This document shows positions 8,987 to 17,331 of a stretch of DNA of 64,000 nt, piece by piece; the first letter of the stretch is position 1; each line of letters starts with the position of its first letter. Under the pieces are notes generated by a model that did no database searches, was not told where the DNA came from, and worked only from the letters and a program-made list of their open reading frames with translations. This DNA comes from DASYXZ01 sp035308965. Its GTDB lineage: Bacteria > Acidobacteriota > Terriglobia > UBA7540. The position numbers were made by a program, and so were the translations under genes. The stretch is taken from positions 147,012-211,011 of the forward strand of contig DATGFN010000021.1 in the NCBI GenBank assembly GCA_035308965.1, in the 5' to 3' direction.

Positions 8987-9304
8987 ATGACCGCCAGCAA
9001 GACACTTATTTCCGTCTGGCAACAAGTGTTGGTTGCCGAAAAGCTAAAAGTGAAGATCGAGGGAGCCGAGTACACCGTCACTACTTTGCGCGCCAAGAAG
9101 TTGAAAATGGTCGAGTTTGAATTCGGCGATTTCAGCATCGCAGGGATCGAACAGAATCCCAAAACAACCTCGCGCTGGGCGGAGCTTGCACGCGACGGGA
9201 ATCGCATTATGCAGTTTCGCTGCAACGGTCGATATATTGCGAACGTGTGCGAGGGAAAGCTCCTGCGTTATCCCGCTTGGCGCGCGCTTGCACTCCCAGA
9301 ATGA
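8987..9304 (+). CDS. Hypothetical protein, 105 aa
   Basis: This is a small soluble protein I do not recognise. It starts at an ATG with GAAGAGGTG upstream, 16 nt after the fucosidase stop, so it may be co-transcribed. The sequence is a mixed alpha/beta pattern (VKIEGAEYTVTTL, MVEFEFGDFSIAGIEQNP, RIMQFRCNGRYIANV) compatible with a compact beta-rich domain, and it contains two cysteines. There is no signal peptide or membrane segment. A longer reading from 8927 would overlap the fucosidase and lacks a better ribosome site. A real gene is likely from the coding-like composition, but function is unknown. Confidence 0.55.
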   Translation: MTASKTLISVWQQVLVAEKLKVKIEGAEYTVTTLRAKKLKMVEFEFGDFSIAGIEQNPKTTSRWAELARDGNRIMQFRCNGRYIANVCEGKLLRYPAWRALALPE

Positions 9305-9570
9305 TCCGCACGACAGAGTGTCAAACTTGCGACGGGTCCGTTTCTTGAACCTTTCTGATAATGTCTTGGATTGGAGGACGGGGTCTCGGAAATTACTTCA
9401 CTGCTCCGGGTCAATCATTGCCTTCGCCCTTCGCCAGAGCCAGCCCGAGACCCCTCGGGTTGATGAAACGATTGCCGACTATTCTCACTCTGGGGCATAA
9501 GACATTCAATCAGGTATTTACCCTGTTTTCCGGCCGGAATATACGTGCGTAATTATACTGACCTAACTAT

Positions 9571-10482
9571 TCACCTGGCTTTCCCCCCGGGCATCGACGA
9601 CCCCGGCTTTACAGCGCGCGCCAGGATGTAACCCACCAAACCCGCTCGATATGCCTGAATGGCGACCACATCCACAATCTGGCCGACTCTGCCGCCCACA
9701 AACCCGCGGATGCGAGCCAACTCGCGACGGCATTCCGGGCGGCGCTGTTCGGCGTAGTAGCCGGGAAAGGTCAACTCTCCCGCTTCCTGGACTGTAATTT
9801 GGCCGAAGCCGCATCGCTCGAGTTTCATTTGAAATGATTCACCCGAATCGAGATTTGCGCGGGGAACTTTCCACAAAACGCGGGCAGCTTCCAGAAGAAA
9901 TCTTTCCCTGAGATTTCTTGGCTCGCGCTTGACCGTGTAATCGGTGAAAGCAAGAATGCCTCCGGGCTTAAGAACGCGAAAGGCCTCCCGAAAGAAGTGT
10001 TCCCGGGTGTTGAAGTGGACGCCGCCCTCAATGCACAAGGCGTGGGTGAAGATTTCGCCGGAAAACGGAAGTGAAACCGCCGACCCGTGCTGAAAGCGAA
10101 TTGACGATTCGCAATTATTTTCGCGCGCCCGCCTCAGGCTATGCTCAATGTGCTTCCAGGTGACATCCACAGCGTCAATCTCGAGGGGGCCAAAGTTTTT
10201 GAAGAAATAGAGGTCCTGATTCCCCATGCCGGAAGCAACATCCAGCAGACGGCATCCGGGATTGAGGCCGAGCCATGTGCCCATACGATGCACCAGATTT
10301 TCCGCCGCCTCCAGATAATTTCTGATGCCTTTTTCCCAAAGCCCGAAATTCAAGTAGCCGCCGTGAAAATCGCCAAAGTGTTCGGCCCCGTGGCCGTAAA
10401 AGTGTTCCACCGCGTTCTCGTGCGTACTCCTGGCCCACAGATGCCGCTCAGTTTCCATTGGTTTCCCTGGTTGAGTTGACAT
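9571..10482 (-). CDS. SAM-dependent class I methyltransferase
   Basis: This is a 303-residue cytoplasmic enzyme. The Rossmann-type fold shows motif I LLDVASGMGNQ (about 79-90), an acidic strand EIDAVDVT (near 100-107) for the ribose, FTHALCIEGGVHF (near 145, motif IV region) and the post-motif VLKPGGILAFTDY (near 170-182). It resembles the UbiE/sugar or small-molecule O-methyltransferase group, including erythromycin-type enzymes. It follows the CarF-like desaturase gene by only 7 nt on the same strand, so the two are almost certainly one transcript. A lipid or lipid-derived substrate is a reasonable guess but is inference. The C-terminal 60 residues are basic and variable. Confidence 0.85.
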   Translation of the reverse strand: MSTQPGKPMETERHLWARSTHENAVEHFYGHGAEHFGDFHGGYLNFGLWEKGIRNYLEAAENLVHRMGTWLGLNPGCRLLDVASGMGNQDLYFFKNFGPLEIDAVDVTWKHIEHSLRRARENNCESSIRFQHGSAVSLPFSGEIFTHALCIEGGVHFNTREHFFREAFRVLKPGGILAFTDYTVKREPRNLRERFLLEAARVLWKVPRANLDSGESFQMKLERCGFGQITVQEAGELTFPGYYAEQRRPECRRELARIRGFVGGRVGQIVDVVAIQAYRAGLVGYILARAVKPGSSMPGGKAR

Positions 10483-10489
10483 GGAAATC

Positions 10490-11191
10490 CTAAACTCGAG
10501 CCCCGGTCATTTTTTGTCCACTACTCTTGCCGGCGTGAAAAATTGCTTCAAGGGTTTCGAAGATTTTCAGCTTTCGCAAGGGAACGTTCAACCACCCCGT
10601 GGTGATGCAGTAATGGGTGTTGAACGGCGAGACGTGGTGGATTTGGTGATGGCTCCGAGAAACAATCAAATGAACTCGTTGCAAGAATCGCGCCAGCGCG
10701 GGCGGGTTGGGCATGTGGGCCCACTTGTGAAATTGGTTGGTGGCGAAGACCGCGTTGCTTAGAAACAGGATAAACGCCAGCACGAAGAGCCTGAAGTGTT
10801 GCCCCGGATAGACGTCGAGCAAGAAGAAAGTAAGCGCCAACTGTGGCACTGAAACCAGACAGTTGTTCCCGTTGGTTTCAATGAAATCGTGCCGGGTAAT
10901 TCCCTCCGGGTCAACGTGGTGTTCGCGAAATGGGCGGACGAAAGCGGGGCCGATCAATGGAGTTTCAGGGGTCCCAAACCGGTCGGCAAGCCAATGCACC
11001 AGGCCGGAAACGAAATCAGCCGCAATGTAGCCGCATAGGGCCGCAGCCGCAATCACCCATGGTGCCGCTCCCCCCGTAAAGTTCAGCCAAGCGCGTGCGG
11101 CCAAGCCTCCGGAAAAGGCAAACATGGCTCCTATTCCCAATGCTTCGAGATGCCGGTGGACCCAGGAATAATCTCTCCCCGAGGAGGACAT
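10490..11191 (-). CDS. CarF/TMEM189-type plasmanylethanolamine desaturase homologue
   Basis: This 233-residue integral membrane protein has the His-rich signature of the CarF-TMEM189 (PEDS1)-FAD4 family: DFVSGLVHWLADRFG (about 59-73), FREHHVDP (about 88-95), TRHDFIETNG (about 99-108), NQFHKWAHM (about 152-160) and the SHHQIHH...THYCITTGW block (about 180-200). In Myxococcus CarF and human PEDS1 this family introduces the vinyl-ether double bond of plasmalogens using O2 and a di-iron site. Four hydrophobic segments are visible. I chose the ATG at 11191 because GGGAG lies about 8 nt upstream. An in-frame ATG at 11272 would add 27 residues. A downstream methyltransferase follows closely. Confidence 0.85.
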   Translation of the reverse strand: MSSSGRDYSWVHRHLEALGIGAMFAFSGGLAARAWLNFTGGAAPWVIAAAALCGYIAADFVSGLVHWLADRFGTPETPLIGPAFVRPFREHHVDPEGITRHDFIETNGNNCLVSVPQLALTFFLLDVYPGQHFRLFVLAFILFLSNAVFATNQFHKWAHMPNPPALARFLQRVHLIVSRSHHQIHHVSPFNTHYCITTGWLNVPLRKLKIFETLEAIFHAGKSSGQKMTGARV

Positions 11192-11428
11192 TGGTATTTC
11201 TCCCTTCGCTTCGGTCATTAAAGGGTTAGAGTGTGTAAATTGTCCCACAGATTCAAGAATTTTCCAGCTCAATCCCTCCGTGTCCGAGATTGAATTCTAA
11301 ATCCTGCAAAAGATGGAAGAAAGCCCCGGCCAGCGCATCATGCGAAAGGAGACGAAAAATAGTCGTTCGCGCCTTTGCAGCGTTATACTAAACGCCTTGT
11401 GCGAAACCCTTATAGCGAGGCGAGGAAA

Positions 11429-12535
11429 ATGACAAAGAGAGCTTGTATGCTTGTCCCGGCATGTCTCATGCTTGCTTCTCTAGCCACGGCACAAGCGACT
11501 TCCAAAACAAGATTGGCCGTCATCGGTCTCGATCACGACCATGTTTGGGGACTGCTGAGGGACATCGCAAAAGAACCGGACGCGGAACTTGTGGCCATCG
11601 CCGATCCGCATCCAGAATTGGTTGAAAAAGCCAGGAAGCAAGTTCCCGCCGATGTGAAGTTCTTTCCCGAATACGTCAAGATGCTCGACGAGACCAAGCC
11701 CGACGCCGTGATTGTGACCACGGCCAACAATCGGCATCTGGAAATTCTGAAAGAGTGCGCCAAGCGGCACATTCATTATTCTGTGGAAAAACCTCTGGCC
11801 ACAACCGCCGCCGACGCCCGCGAGATGGAGCGCCTGGCGCGCGACGCGCACATCAAGTTGATGGTGAACTACTGGAACGCGTGGGTCGCTTCATCGCACG
11901 AGCTTTTCCACCGTGTTAATGCCGGCGAGCTTGGCCCGGTGCAGAAAATAATCGTGCAATACGGACACCAGGGCCCGAAGGAAATCGGCGTGTCAAAATA
12001 TTTCGCCGATTGGCTCTACGACCCCGTCAAGAACGGCGGCGGGGCGCTGATGGATTTTGGCTGCTACGGCGCCGAGTGGGCCCTGTGGTTGAAAGGCCGG
12101 CCTTCCAGCGTCTTTGCGCACACACTCAAAATCAAGACCGACCAGGCCAACGCCGTGGATGATGATGCCGTGATACTGCTTGAATATCCGGATTCGACCG
12201 CCATCATCCAGGCCAGTTGGGACTGGCCCTACAGTAAAGGGCAGGTGCAGGTTTTCGGCCCCAAAGGGAGCCTGATGGCCGCCAATTCCGTCCTGTTCTA
12301 TCGCGATGCAAAAACTGCCGCCGACGTTGACAACCCGGAGGGGAAGCCGGTTACGCTCAGCCCCCTGGAGCACGATAGCAGCAACCCCATTGCCTATTTC
12401 CTTTATTGCATTCGCAATGAGAAGCCGGTGGAGAATCCGCTGGCGGCGGAGTTGAATGTGGGCGTGGTTGAAATCCTCGACGCGGCCAAGGAATCCATTC
12501 GGACGGGGCGCGCCGTAAAGTTGGGATCGAAGTAA
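11429..12535 (+). CDS. Secreted Gfo/Idh/MocA-family oxidoreductase
   Basis: This is a 368-residue protein with an N-terminal signal peptide (about 1-23, ending AQA). A Rossmann NAD(P)-binding domain begins at about residue 27 (RLAVIGLDHDHVWG, a variant in which the usual GxGxxG is replaced by GLDHDH). It includes the family's EKPLATTAADA motif (about 121-131). The C-terminal alpha/beta domain shows GGGALMDFGCYGAEW. The family oxidises or reduces sugars and cyclitols. The altered nucleotide loop leaves cofactor use uncertain. I start at 11429 (GAGGAAA upstream) rather than 11375, because this places the signal peptide at the N-terminus. A TATACT element lies at 11384. Confidence 0.85.
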   Translation: MTKRACMLVPACLMLASLATAQATSKTRLAVIGLDHDHVWGLLRDIAKEPDAELVAIADPHPELVEKARKQVPADVKFFPEYVKMLDETKPDAVIVTTANNRHLEILKECAKRHIHYSVEKPLATTAADAREMERLARDAHIKLMVNYWNAWVASSHELFHRVNAGELGPVQKIIVQYGHQGPKEIGVSKYFADWLYDPVKNGGGALMDFGCYGAEWALWLKGRPSSVFAHTLKIKTDQANAVDDDAVILLEYPDSTAIIQASWDWPYSKGQVQVFGPKGSLMAANSVLFYRDAKTAADVDNPEGKPVTLSPLEHDSSNPIAYFLYCIRNEKPVENPLAAELNVGVVEILDAAKESIRTGRAVKLGSK

Positions 12536-12547
12536 AGACGCGAGCAG

Positions 12548-12572
12548 GGCCGACCCTTGGGTCGGCCTTCTT
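12548..12572 (+). terminator. Probable intrinsic terminator after the Gfo/Idh/MocA gene
   Basis: GGCCGACC and GGTCGGCC form an 8-bp stem with a 4-nt loop directly after the stop at 12535, followed by TTCTT. The T-run is short, so efficiency is uncertain. A repeat-like word (ggggcaagcccccgccctac) follows at 12598-12617. Confidence 0.55.
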
Positions 12573-12629
12573 GCCGCGAATGCCGTGCCAAAAGGCCGGG
12601 GCAAGCCCCCGCCCTACATGTAAATTACG

Positions 12630-14732
12630 ATGGGAGAAACCGTGATCACCATTAAATTAAGTCCAATTACTCGCGTAGCACTAATTATTTCATTTTGCAG
12701 TCTGGCAATAATTGGAGTGCAAGTCTTTGCCGACGAAGGAATGTGGACGTTTGATAATCCGCCCACGAAGTTATTGCAAGAGCGCTACGGCTTCAATCCC
12801 ACCCCGGAATGGCTGGACCACGTGCGTTTATCCAGCGTTCGGTTTAATGACGGAGGTTCAGGCTCGTTTGTAAGCCCGCACGGCCTGGCGCTCACCAATC
12901 ACCACGTCGCTTTCGGCCAGTTGCAAAAAGTCTCCACGCCGCAGAAGGATTATGTGAAAGACGGTTTTTACGCGCGCACTTCCGCCGAGGAATTGAAGTG
13001 TCCTGACCTGGAAGTGAATGTCCTGATGTCCATGGTGAACGTCACCCCAAGAGTGATGGGTGTGTTGAAACCGGGCATGAGCGACAAGGATGCGCTCGAG
13101 GCCCGCAAAGGTGAAATCGCGAAAATCGAAAAAGAAAGCCTGGATTCAACGGGACTGCGCTCGGACGTGATCCCGCTTTATCAGGGCGGCGAGTATTGGC
13201 TCTACCGGTACAAGAAATATACCGACCTGCGCCTTGTTTTTGCGCCCGAACAACAGGCCGCGTTTTTTGGCGGCGACCCGGACAATTTCACCTATCCAAG
13301 GTACGACCTCGATTTTGCCCTCTTCCGTGTTTACGAGAATGATAAAGCGATTGAAACCCCAAATTATCTGAAATGGAATGCGAAGGGCGCCGCGGATGGC
13401 GAGCTGGTTTTTGTTTCCGGGAATCCCGGCTCCACTTCGCGCCTCGACACCATGGCGGAGATTGAAGGCGCTCGCGATTATCTCCTGCCGCTTCGATTGA
13501 AGACACTTAAACGGCGATTGGATGTTCTGAGAAAATATTCCTCCCAGGGACCCGAGCAGGCACGACAGGCGGCAAGCCAGATTTTTGGAATTGAAAACTC
13601 GGTCAAGGCCTTCCTCGGGATGCAAAGCGGCTTGCTCGACAAAAATCTGATTGCGAAACGCCAGAAGGAGGAAACCGATTTCCGGGCTCTGGTGGACGGC
13701 AAGCCCGAATGGAAGAAGGAATATGGGCCGGCATGGAACGAGATTGCCGGGGCGGAGAAAAAACTTGTTTCACGCACCAAAGAATCCCGGTTCCGCTCCG
13801 TCGCCGCGTCGCGCCTGGCAGCGAATGCTTTGTCCATCGTTCAGTTAGTTGCGGAAATAAAAAAGCCCGACGGGATTCGCCTGGACGGCTTCCATGACTC
13901 GGAGCTTGAGTCCCTCAAGTTCCGGCTGCTTTCTCCCGCGCCTGTCTATCCCGCCATGGAGAAAGCCCTGCTGGCCAACTCTTTCGCCGAAGCTCGCGAA
14001 GAGCTCGGACCGACTGACCCATTTGTGAGGGCGGCGGTTGGGGACGAATCGCCCCAAAGCGCCGCGGAAAAACTGGTGGACAGAACCAAGCTAGCGGACG
14101 CGGCGTTTCGCAAGTCTCTGGTGGATGGCGGCGAGGCCGCGGTTGCGGCTTCCACTGACCCCATGATAGTGATGGCCCGCAACATCGATCCCTCGGTGCG
14201 TGAGATACGAAAGTGGGTTGAAAACAACGTAGAGAGCGTGGAAACCTCGGCGGGAGAAAAAATCGGCAAGGCGCGCTTTGCGGTTTACGGAAAATCGACC
14301 TACCCCGACGCCACTTTCACGTTGCGACTCTCCTATGGCACGGTGAAAGGCTATCCCATGAATGGCACCATCGCGCCGCCCATCACCACCCTCTATGGCC
14401 TGTACGATCGCGCCTATAGTTTTGGCCTGAAGACTCCATTCGAATTGCCCGCACGCTATCTGGAGCATAAGGACCGCCTGAATCTTTCCACGCCGGTCAA
14501 CTTCGTCAGCACGTGCGATATTATCGGCGGCAATTCCGGTTCCCCTGTGATCAACCGGCAGGGCGAGTTGGTGGGCTTGATCTTCGACGGCAACATCGAA
14601 AGTCTGGTGGGCGACTATGTCTACAACGATGAGGCCAACCGCGCCGTGTCCGTTCATCCCGGCTTCATGAGCGAGACCCTTCGCAAGATTTATGACGCCG
14701 GGGCGCTGGCAGACGAGTTGGAAGGGAAATAA
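12630..14732 (+). CDS. S46-family dipeptidyl-peptidase (DPP7/DPP11-like)
   Basis: This is a 700-residue exported serine peptidase of family S46, which removes dipeptides from the N-termini of oligopeptides in the periplasm. The signal segment is at about 8-34. The chymotrypsin-like catalytic residues can be placed: His in ALTNHHV (91/92), Asp in the GGDPDNFTYPRYDLD region (about 210-225) and Ser638 in GNSGSPV. The S1 subsite segment reads IFDGN (about 651-655). In characterised enzymes Gly here goes with hydrophobic P1 preference (DPP7) and Arg with acidic P1 (DPP11), so a DPP7-like specificity is inferred. Length agrees with the family (about 700-720). It is monocistronic. Confidence 0.93.
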   Translation: MGETVITIKLSPITRVALIISFCSLAIIGVQVFADEGMWTFDNPPTKLLQERYGFNPTPEWLDHVRLSSVRFNDGGSGSFVSPHGLALTNHHVAFGQLQKVSTPQKDYVKDGFYARTSAEELKCPDLEVNVLMSMVNVTPRVMGVLKPGMSDKDALEARKGEIAKIEKESLDSTGLRSDVIPLYQGGEYWLYRYKKYTDLRLVFAPEQQAAFFGGDPDNFTYPRYDLDFALFRVYENDKAIETPNYLKWNAKGAADGELVFVSGNPGSTSRLDTMAEIEGARDYLLPLRLKTLKRRLDVLRKYSSQGPEQARQAASQIFGIENSVKAFLGMQSGLLDKNLIAKRQKEETDFRALVDGKPEWKKEYGPAWNEIAGAEKKLVSRTKESRFRSVAASRLAANALSIVQLVAEIKKPDGIRLDGFHDSELESLKFRLLSPAPVYPAMEKALLANSFAEAREELGPTDPFVRAAVGDESPQSAAEKLVDRTKLADAAFRKSLVDGGEAAVAASTDPMIVMARNIDPSVREIRKWVENNVESVETSAGEKIGKARFAVYGKSTYPDATFTLRLSYGTVKGYPMNGTIAPPITTLYGLYDRAYSFGLKTPFELPARYLEHKDRLNLSTPVNFVSTCDIIGGNSGSPVINRQGELVGLIFDGNIESLVGDYVYNDEANRAVSVHPGFMSETLRKIYDAGALADELEGK

Positions 14733-14787
14733 AACAGGCTTTTGTCATAAATCCTTAGGCCGGCGTCCATCCTCAACATACTGGAAT

Positions 14788-14816
14788 TTGCCCATTCATG
14801 TACAACACTGTACAAT
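14788..14816 (+). promoter_or_regulatory. Promoter overlapped by paired TGTACA operators (toxin-antitoxin operon)
   Basis: A sigma-70 promoter reads TTGCCC (14788-14793), 17-nt spacer, TACAAT (14811-14816). Two TGTACA hexamers (14799-14804 and 14809-14814) lie 10 bp apart centre to centre. One is in the spacer and one overlaps the -10 box. TGTACA is the known core of the operator bound by YefM-YoeB in E. coli, where two such motifs control the operon. The downstream gene is a YefM/Phd antitoxin, so autorepression at this site is strongly suggested. Confidence 0.75.
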
Positions 14817-14846
14817 AAGAAAGGCCTTGGGGAGAGGTGTTCGGAT

Positions 14847-15077
14847 ATGAAAACCCTTACTTTCACTGAATTCCGAAATAACGCTTCAGAAGTTCTTGAT
14901 CGCGTCGAAAACGGCGAAAGCATTCGAGTCCTTCGCCATGGCAAGGCGATCGCCAAGATCGTTCCTGCCGATTCGCGCCACAGTCGGCCGGCGTGGAAAC
15001 GCCCCGGGCCGCGCTTGGAGATAAAAGGGGCCACTCTAAGCCGGGCTGTGTTGCAAGAAAGGCGGTCGACGCCTTGA
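14847..15077 (+). CDS. YefM/Phd-family antitoxin
   Basis: This is a 76-residue protein of the Phd/YefM type. The first 50 residues (FTEFRNNASEVLDRVENGES, then VLRHGKAIAKIVPAD) form the dimeric DNA-binding domain. The rest is a flexible tail ending in SRAVLQERRSTP, which would wrap around and block the toxin active site. GGAGAGG lies upstream of the ATG. The stop overlaps the toxin start (TTGA at 15074-15077), which is the usual translational coupling. Control by the TGTACA operator at 14799-14814 is expected. The pairing is a YefM/Phd-fold antitoxin with a PIN toxin rather than with YoeB. Confidence 0.88.
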   Translation: MKTLTFTEFRNNASEVLDRVENGESIRVLRHGKAIAKIVPADSRHSRPAWKRPGPRLEIKGATLSRAVLQERRSTP

Positions 15078-15496
15078 ACGTCTTCCTCGACTCCTCGGCG
15101 CTGGCCAAGCGGTATGTGAAAGAGTCGGGCAGCGATCGCGTCGACTCAATTTTGTATTCCGCATCCTCCCTTGGAGTATCTGTCATTTGTCTTTCGGAGG
15201 TTATATCTGCGCTTTCGCGCCGCCGGCGCGAGGGGAGACTGACACGGGAACAATACCAAAAATCGAAGCAGGCGCTTCTCGAAGACATTGCAGACGCGAG
15301 TGTAGTGAACCTTACAGATCAAGTCATGGCGCGAGCCGTTGATTTAATCGAGCACTGGCCGCTGCGGTCCTCCGATGCGCTCCATCTTGCCTCTGCCGCC
15401 GAATGGTCCGCCGAGTTGTTCGTTTCCGCAGACGAAATACAATGTGCCGCCGCACGTGGTGAGGGACTGCGCGTGGAAGAACTGCGCGTCGGATAA
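15074..15496 (+). CDS. vapC: VapC-type PIN-domain toxin ribonuclease
   Basis: This is a 140-residue PIN-domain protein. The acidic catalytic residues are visible: Asp in NVFLDSSALAKRY (near residue 6), Glu in CLSEVISAL (about 43), and Asp residues in RSSDALHLASA and LFVSADEIQ near the C-terminus. VapC toxins are Mg-dependent endoribonucleases that typically cut tRNA or rRNA when released from the antitoxin. The start is read as TTG at 15074 overlapping the antitoxin stop. Longer readings back to 14993 run inside the antitoxin gene out of frame and lack a ribosome site. Together with 14847-15077 it forms a complete type II toxin-antitoxin operon. Confidence 0.88.
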   Translation: MNVFLDSSALAKRYVKESGSDRVDSILYSASSLGVSVICLSEVISALSRRRREGRLTREQYQKSKQALLEDIADASVVNLTDQVMARAVDLIEHWPLRSSDALHLASAAEWSAELFVSADEIQCAAARGEGLRVEELRVG

Positions 15497-15571
15497 ACCC
15501 GGATCGTCCTCTCAGAAAAATATAATTGAACGCCGAGCATCTATTTCAACTCTTCATATCGAGGCCCAAAT

Positions 15572-16144
15572 ATGGTGGTCGGGGAGCCGTTGAGCTTGAG
15601 TGAGGCCTTTCCGTTGGCGAAGGACACTGCGGATGAGTTCGAGGCCGTCGTCAGGGATCACTCCCGGGTGGTCTACCGCATAGCCTACTCCGTGCTCCGC
15701 AATCATCACGACGCCGAGGACGCCACCCAGGAAACGTTCATCCGTTGCCTGCGCTGGTGGAAACGCCTTGATCCGGGGCGCGATCGCCGGGCGTGGCTGG
15801 CGCGGACAGCCTGGCGCCTGGCCCTCGACCGGCGGCCAAAGCATCGCGAGGTTTCGCTGGATGACGCCGCGCAGGCGGTTTCAACTCTGCGCGCAGGCGG
15901 CGCGCCGGTTGATGAGATAGCTGCCCATCAGCAAATGGAGGCGTTGCTCGAACGCCTGATCGCCACGCTACCCCGCGAATTGCGCGAACCGTTGATGCTC
16001 TCCACGGTGGAGGATATGACGTCGCCCGAAATCGCGAATGTTCTTGGCATTCCCGACGGTTCGGTACGCACGCGCCTGATGCGCGCTCGGCAAGTATTGA
16101 AAGAAAAGCTCGCAGTAATTTTAGCCGGTAAGAATCCCACGTAG
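15572..16144 (+). CDS. ECF-family RNA polymerase sigma factor
   Basis: This is a 190-residue sigma-70 family factor with only regions 2 and 4. Region 2 (about 25-95) shows VYRIAYSVLRNHHDAEDATQ and the WKRLD...WLARTAWRLALD stretch. Region 4 (about 125-182) shows LPRELREPLMLSTVEDMTSPEIANVL and a helix-turn-helix GIPDGSVRTRLMRARQVL. It directs RNA polymerase to a small regulon, including usually its own operon. The next gene encodes a membrane-anchored probable anti-sigma factor and the third a secreted protein, so the three form a typical cell-surface signalling operon. A hairpin overlaps and follows the stop codon. Confidence 0.92.
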   Translation: MVVGEPLSLSEAFPLAKDTADEFEAVVRDHSRVVYRIAYSVLRNHHDAEDATQETFIRCLRWWKRLDPGRDRRAWLARTAWRLALDRRPKHREVSLDDAAQAVSTLRAGGAPVDEIAAHQQMEALLERLIATLPRELREPLMLSTVEDMTSPEIANVLGIPDGSVRTRLMRARQVLKEKLAVILAGKNPT

Positions 16145-16166
16145 GGGCGGTTCGCAAACCGCCCCT
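16143..16166. repeat. Intercistronic 10-bp hairpin between sigma and anti-sigma genes
   Basis: AGGGGCGGTT (16143-16152) and AACCGCCCCT (16157-16166) form a perfect stem with a 4-nt loop. It overlaps the sigma-factor stop codon. The following anti-sigma gene starts at 16188, so the hairpin could act as a partial terminator or mRNA stabiliser that sets the ratio of the two proteins. The word belongs to a palindrome class found dispersed in bacterial genomes. Confidence 0.6.
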
Positions 16167-16187
16167 GCTTCGAGGGGTGCACTAACT

Positions 16188-16769
16188 ATGGATGACAAAG
16201 AACGCAGCCAATTCGTTGACGACCTGCTGGAAGCAAGCCTTTCGCGCTACAGCAGCGTGACACCACGGTCGGGACTCGAAGGCCGCGTCCTGGCCAACGC
16301 TAAAGCAGCACAAGAGCGCAGAACCTGGTTCCTCTGGGCAGGGTGGCTGGCCGCGGGAGCAATAGCGACTTTGATTTTCATCGGCATTTTCACCATGTCG
16401 CACCGAAGCACGATCCCTGCACCCCCAAAGACCGTCGAAGCCGTAAAGCCTGGGGTAATGCCGGACCTAAGGGCTGGTACCGCCGCGGTACCACCGATGC
16501 AGCAAACACACGCTCCACGGAGGCCCCAGGTAAAGCGATCGGCAGAGGTTACTTTGGTGGCTCGCACGGAAATGCGCCTGCCGGTGTTTCCCTCGCCGGC
16601 AGCGATAACGAATGAAGAAATGCTTCTGGTTCAGTACATCCACGTGCCTCCCGCGGGGGTTTTGTCCGCTCCCGTAGTCGAGAGCGCGAATATCCCGGAA
16701 ATTCAAATTAAGGAACTGGAAATACCCCCTTTGGCCGAAGAAACGGCTGACAGCACAAACGAACAATGA
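16188..16769 (+). CDS. Probable membrane-anchored anti-sigma factor
   Basis: This is a 193-residue protein. It has an N-terminal cytoplasmic part of about 45 residues (DDLLEASLSRYSSVTPRSGLEGRVLAN), one transmembrane helix at about 50-70 (WLAAGAIATLIFIGIFT), and a long proline-rich periplasmic tail. This layout matches anti-sigma proteins that hold an ECF sigma factor at the membrane. The Cys/His zinc motif of ZAS-type anti-sigmas is absent. Assignment rests on position directly after the sigma gene and on topology. I do not recognise the family. The 3' end is 10 nt from the next gene. Confidence 0.6.
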   Translation: MDDKERSQFVDDLLEASLSRYSSVTPRSGLEGRVLANAKAAQERRTWFLWAGWLAAGAIATLIFIGIFTMSHRSTIPAPPKTVEAVKPGVMPDLRAGTAAVPPMQQTHAPRRPQVKRSAEVTLVARTEMRLPVFPSPAAITNEEMLLVQYIHVPPAGVLSAPVVESANIPEIQIKELEIPPLAEETADSTNEQ

Positions 16770-16779
16770 GGAGCAGAAC

Positions 16780-17331
16780 ATGCCAAGAAAAGCACTGATG
16801 GGTTTGATGACGGGTTTAGTGATCGCCGCAACCATGAGCATCTCGCAAGGTGTTTTCGGGCAAGAAACAGCGAAAGACCAACGTTCGTCGAACGCTGCTA
16901 AACCCGATAAGAGTGTCTATCGGCTGGAATTCATCGTCCGCGAAACGGAAGAAGGGAAGCGGTTGAATAGCCGCTCATATGTCATGTCCGTGGAGGATGA
17001 GAGCACTGGAATGATCCGCGTAGGAAGCAAGGTTCCTTACTATACGGGGAAAGATCAGTTCCAGTATTTCGATGTTGGAATCAATATCGACTGTCATCTA
17101 CGCGAGCATGGGAACTTTGTCTCCTTGGAAAACATCGGGATTGAGATCAGCAGTGTTGTGAAGCCGGACTCGCCGGGGTTGAATCAAACACCCAATCCCG
17201 TAGTACGCTCGGTCCGTGCTCGGGTTGACGCCGCCGTAACGCCTGGCAAACCAACGTCGGTGGCCAGCATTGACGATGCGTCTTCGAATCGCCGGTTTGA
17301 AGTTGAGGTGACGGCGACGAAAGTAAAGTAA
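16780..17331 (+). CDS. Hypothetical exported protein of the ECF operon
   Basis: This is a 183-residue protein with a clear signal peptide (about 1-29, ending VFGQE) and then a beta-rich domain (YRLEFIVRETEEGKRLNSRSY, FQYFDVGINIDCHLREHGNFVSLENIGIEIS). Only one cysteine is present in the mature part. I do not recognise a named family. The pattern resembles small exported beta-sheet proteins that are the third gene of ECF sigma operons in soil bacteria. AATGAGGAG upstream and the 10-nt gap to the anti-sigma gene support co-expression. It may be an envelope protein made under the sigma factor's control. Confidence 0.6.
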   Translation: MPRKALMGLMTGLVIAATMSISQGVFGQETAKDQRSSNAAKPDKSVYRLEFIVRETEEGKRLNSRSYVMSVEDESTGMIRVGSKVPYYTGKDQFQYFDVGINIDCHLREHGNFVSLENIGIEISSVVKPDSPGLNQTPNPVVRSVRARVDAAVTPGKPTSVASIDDASSNRRFEVEVTATKVK

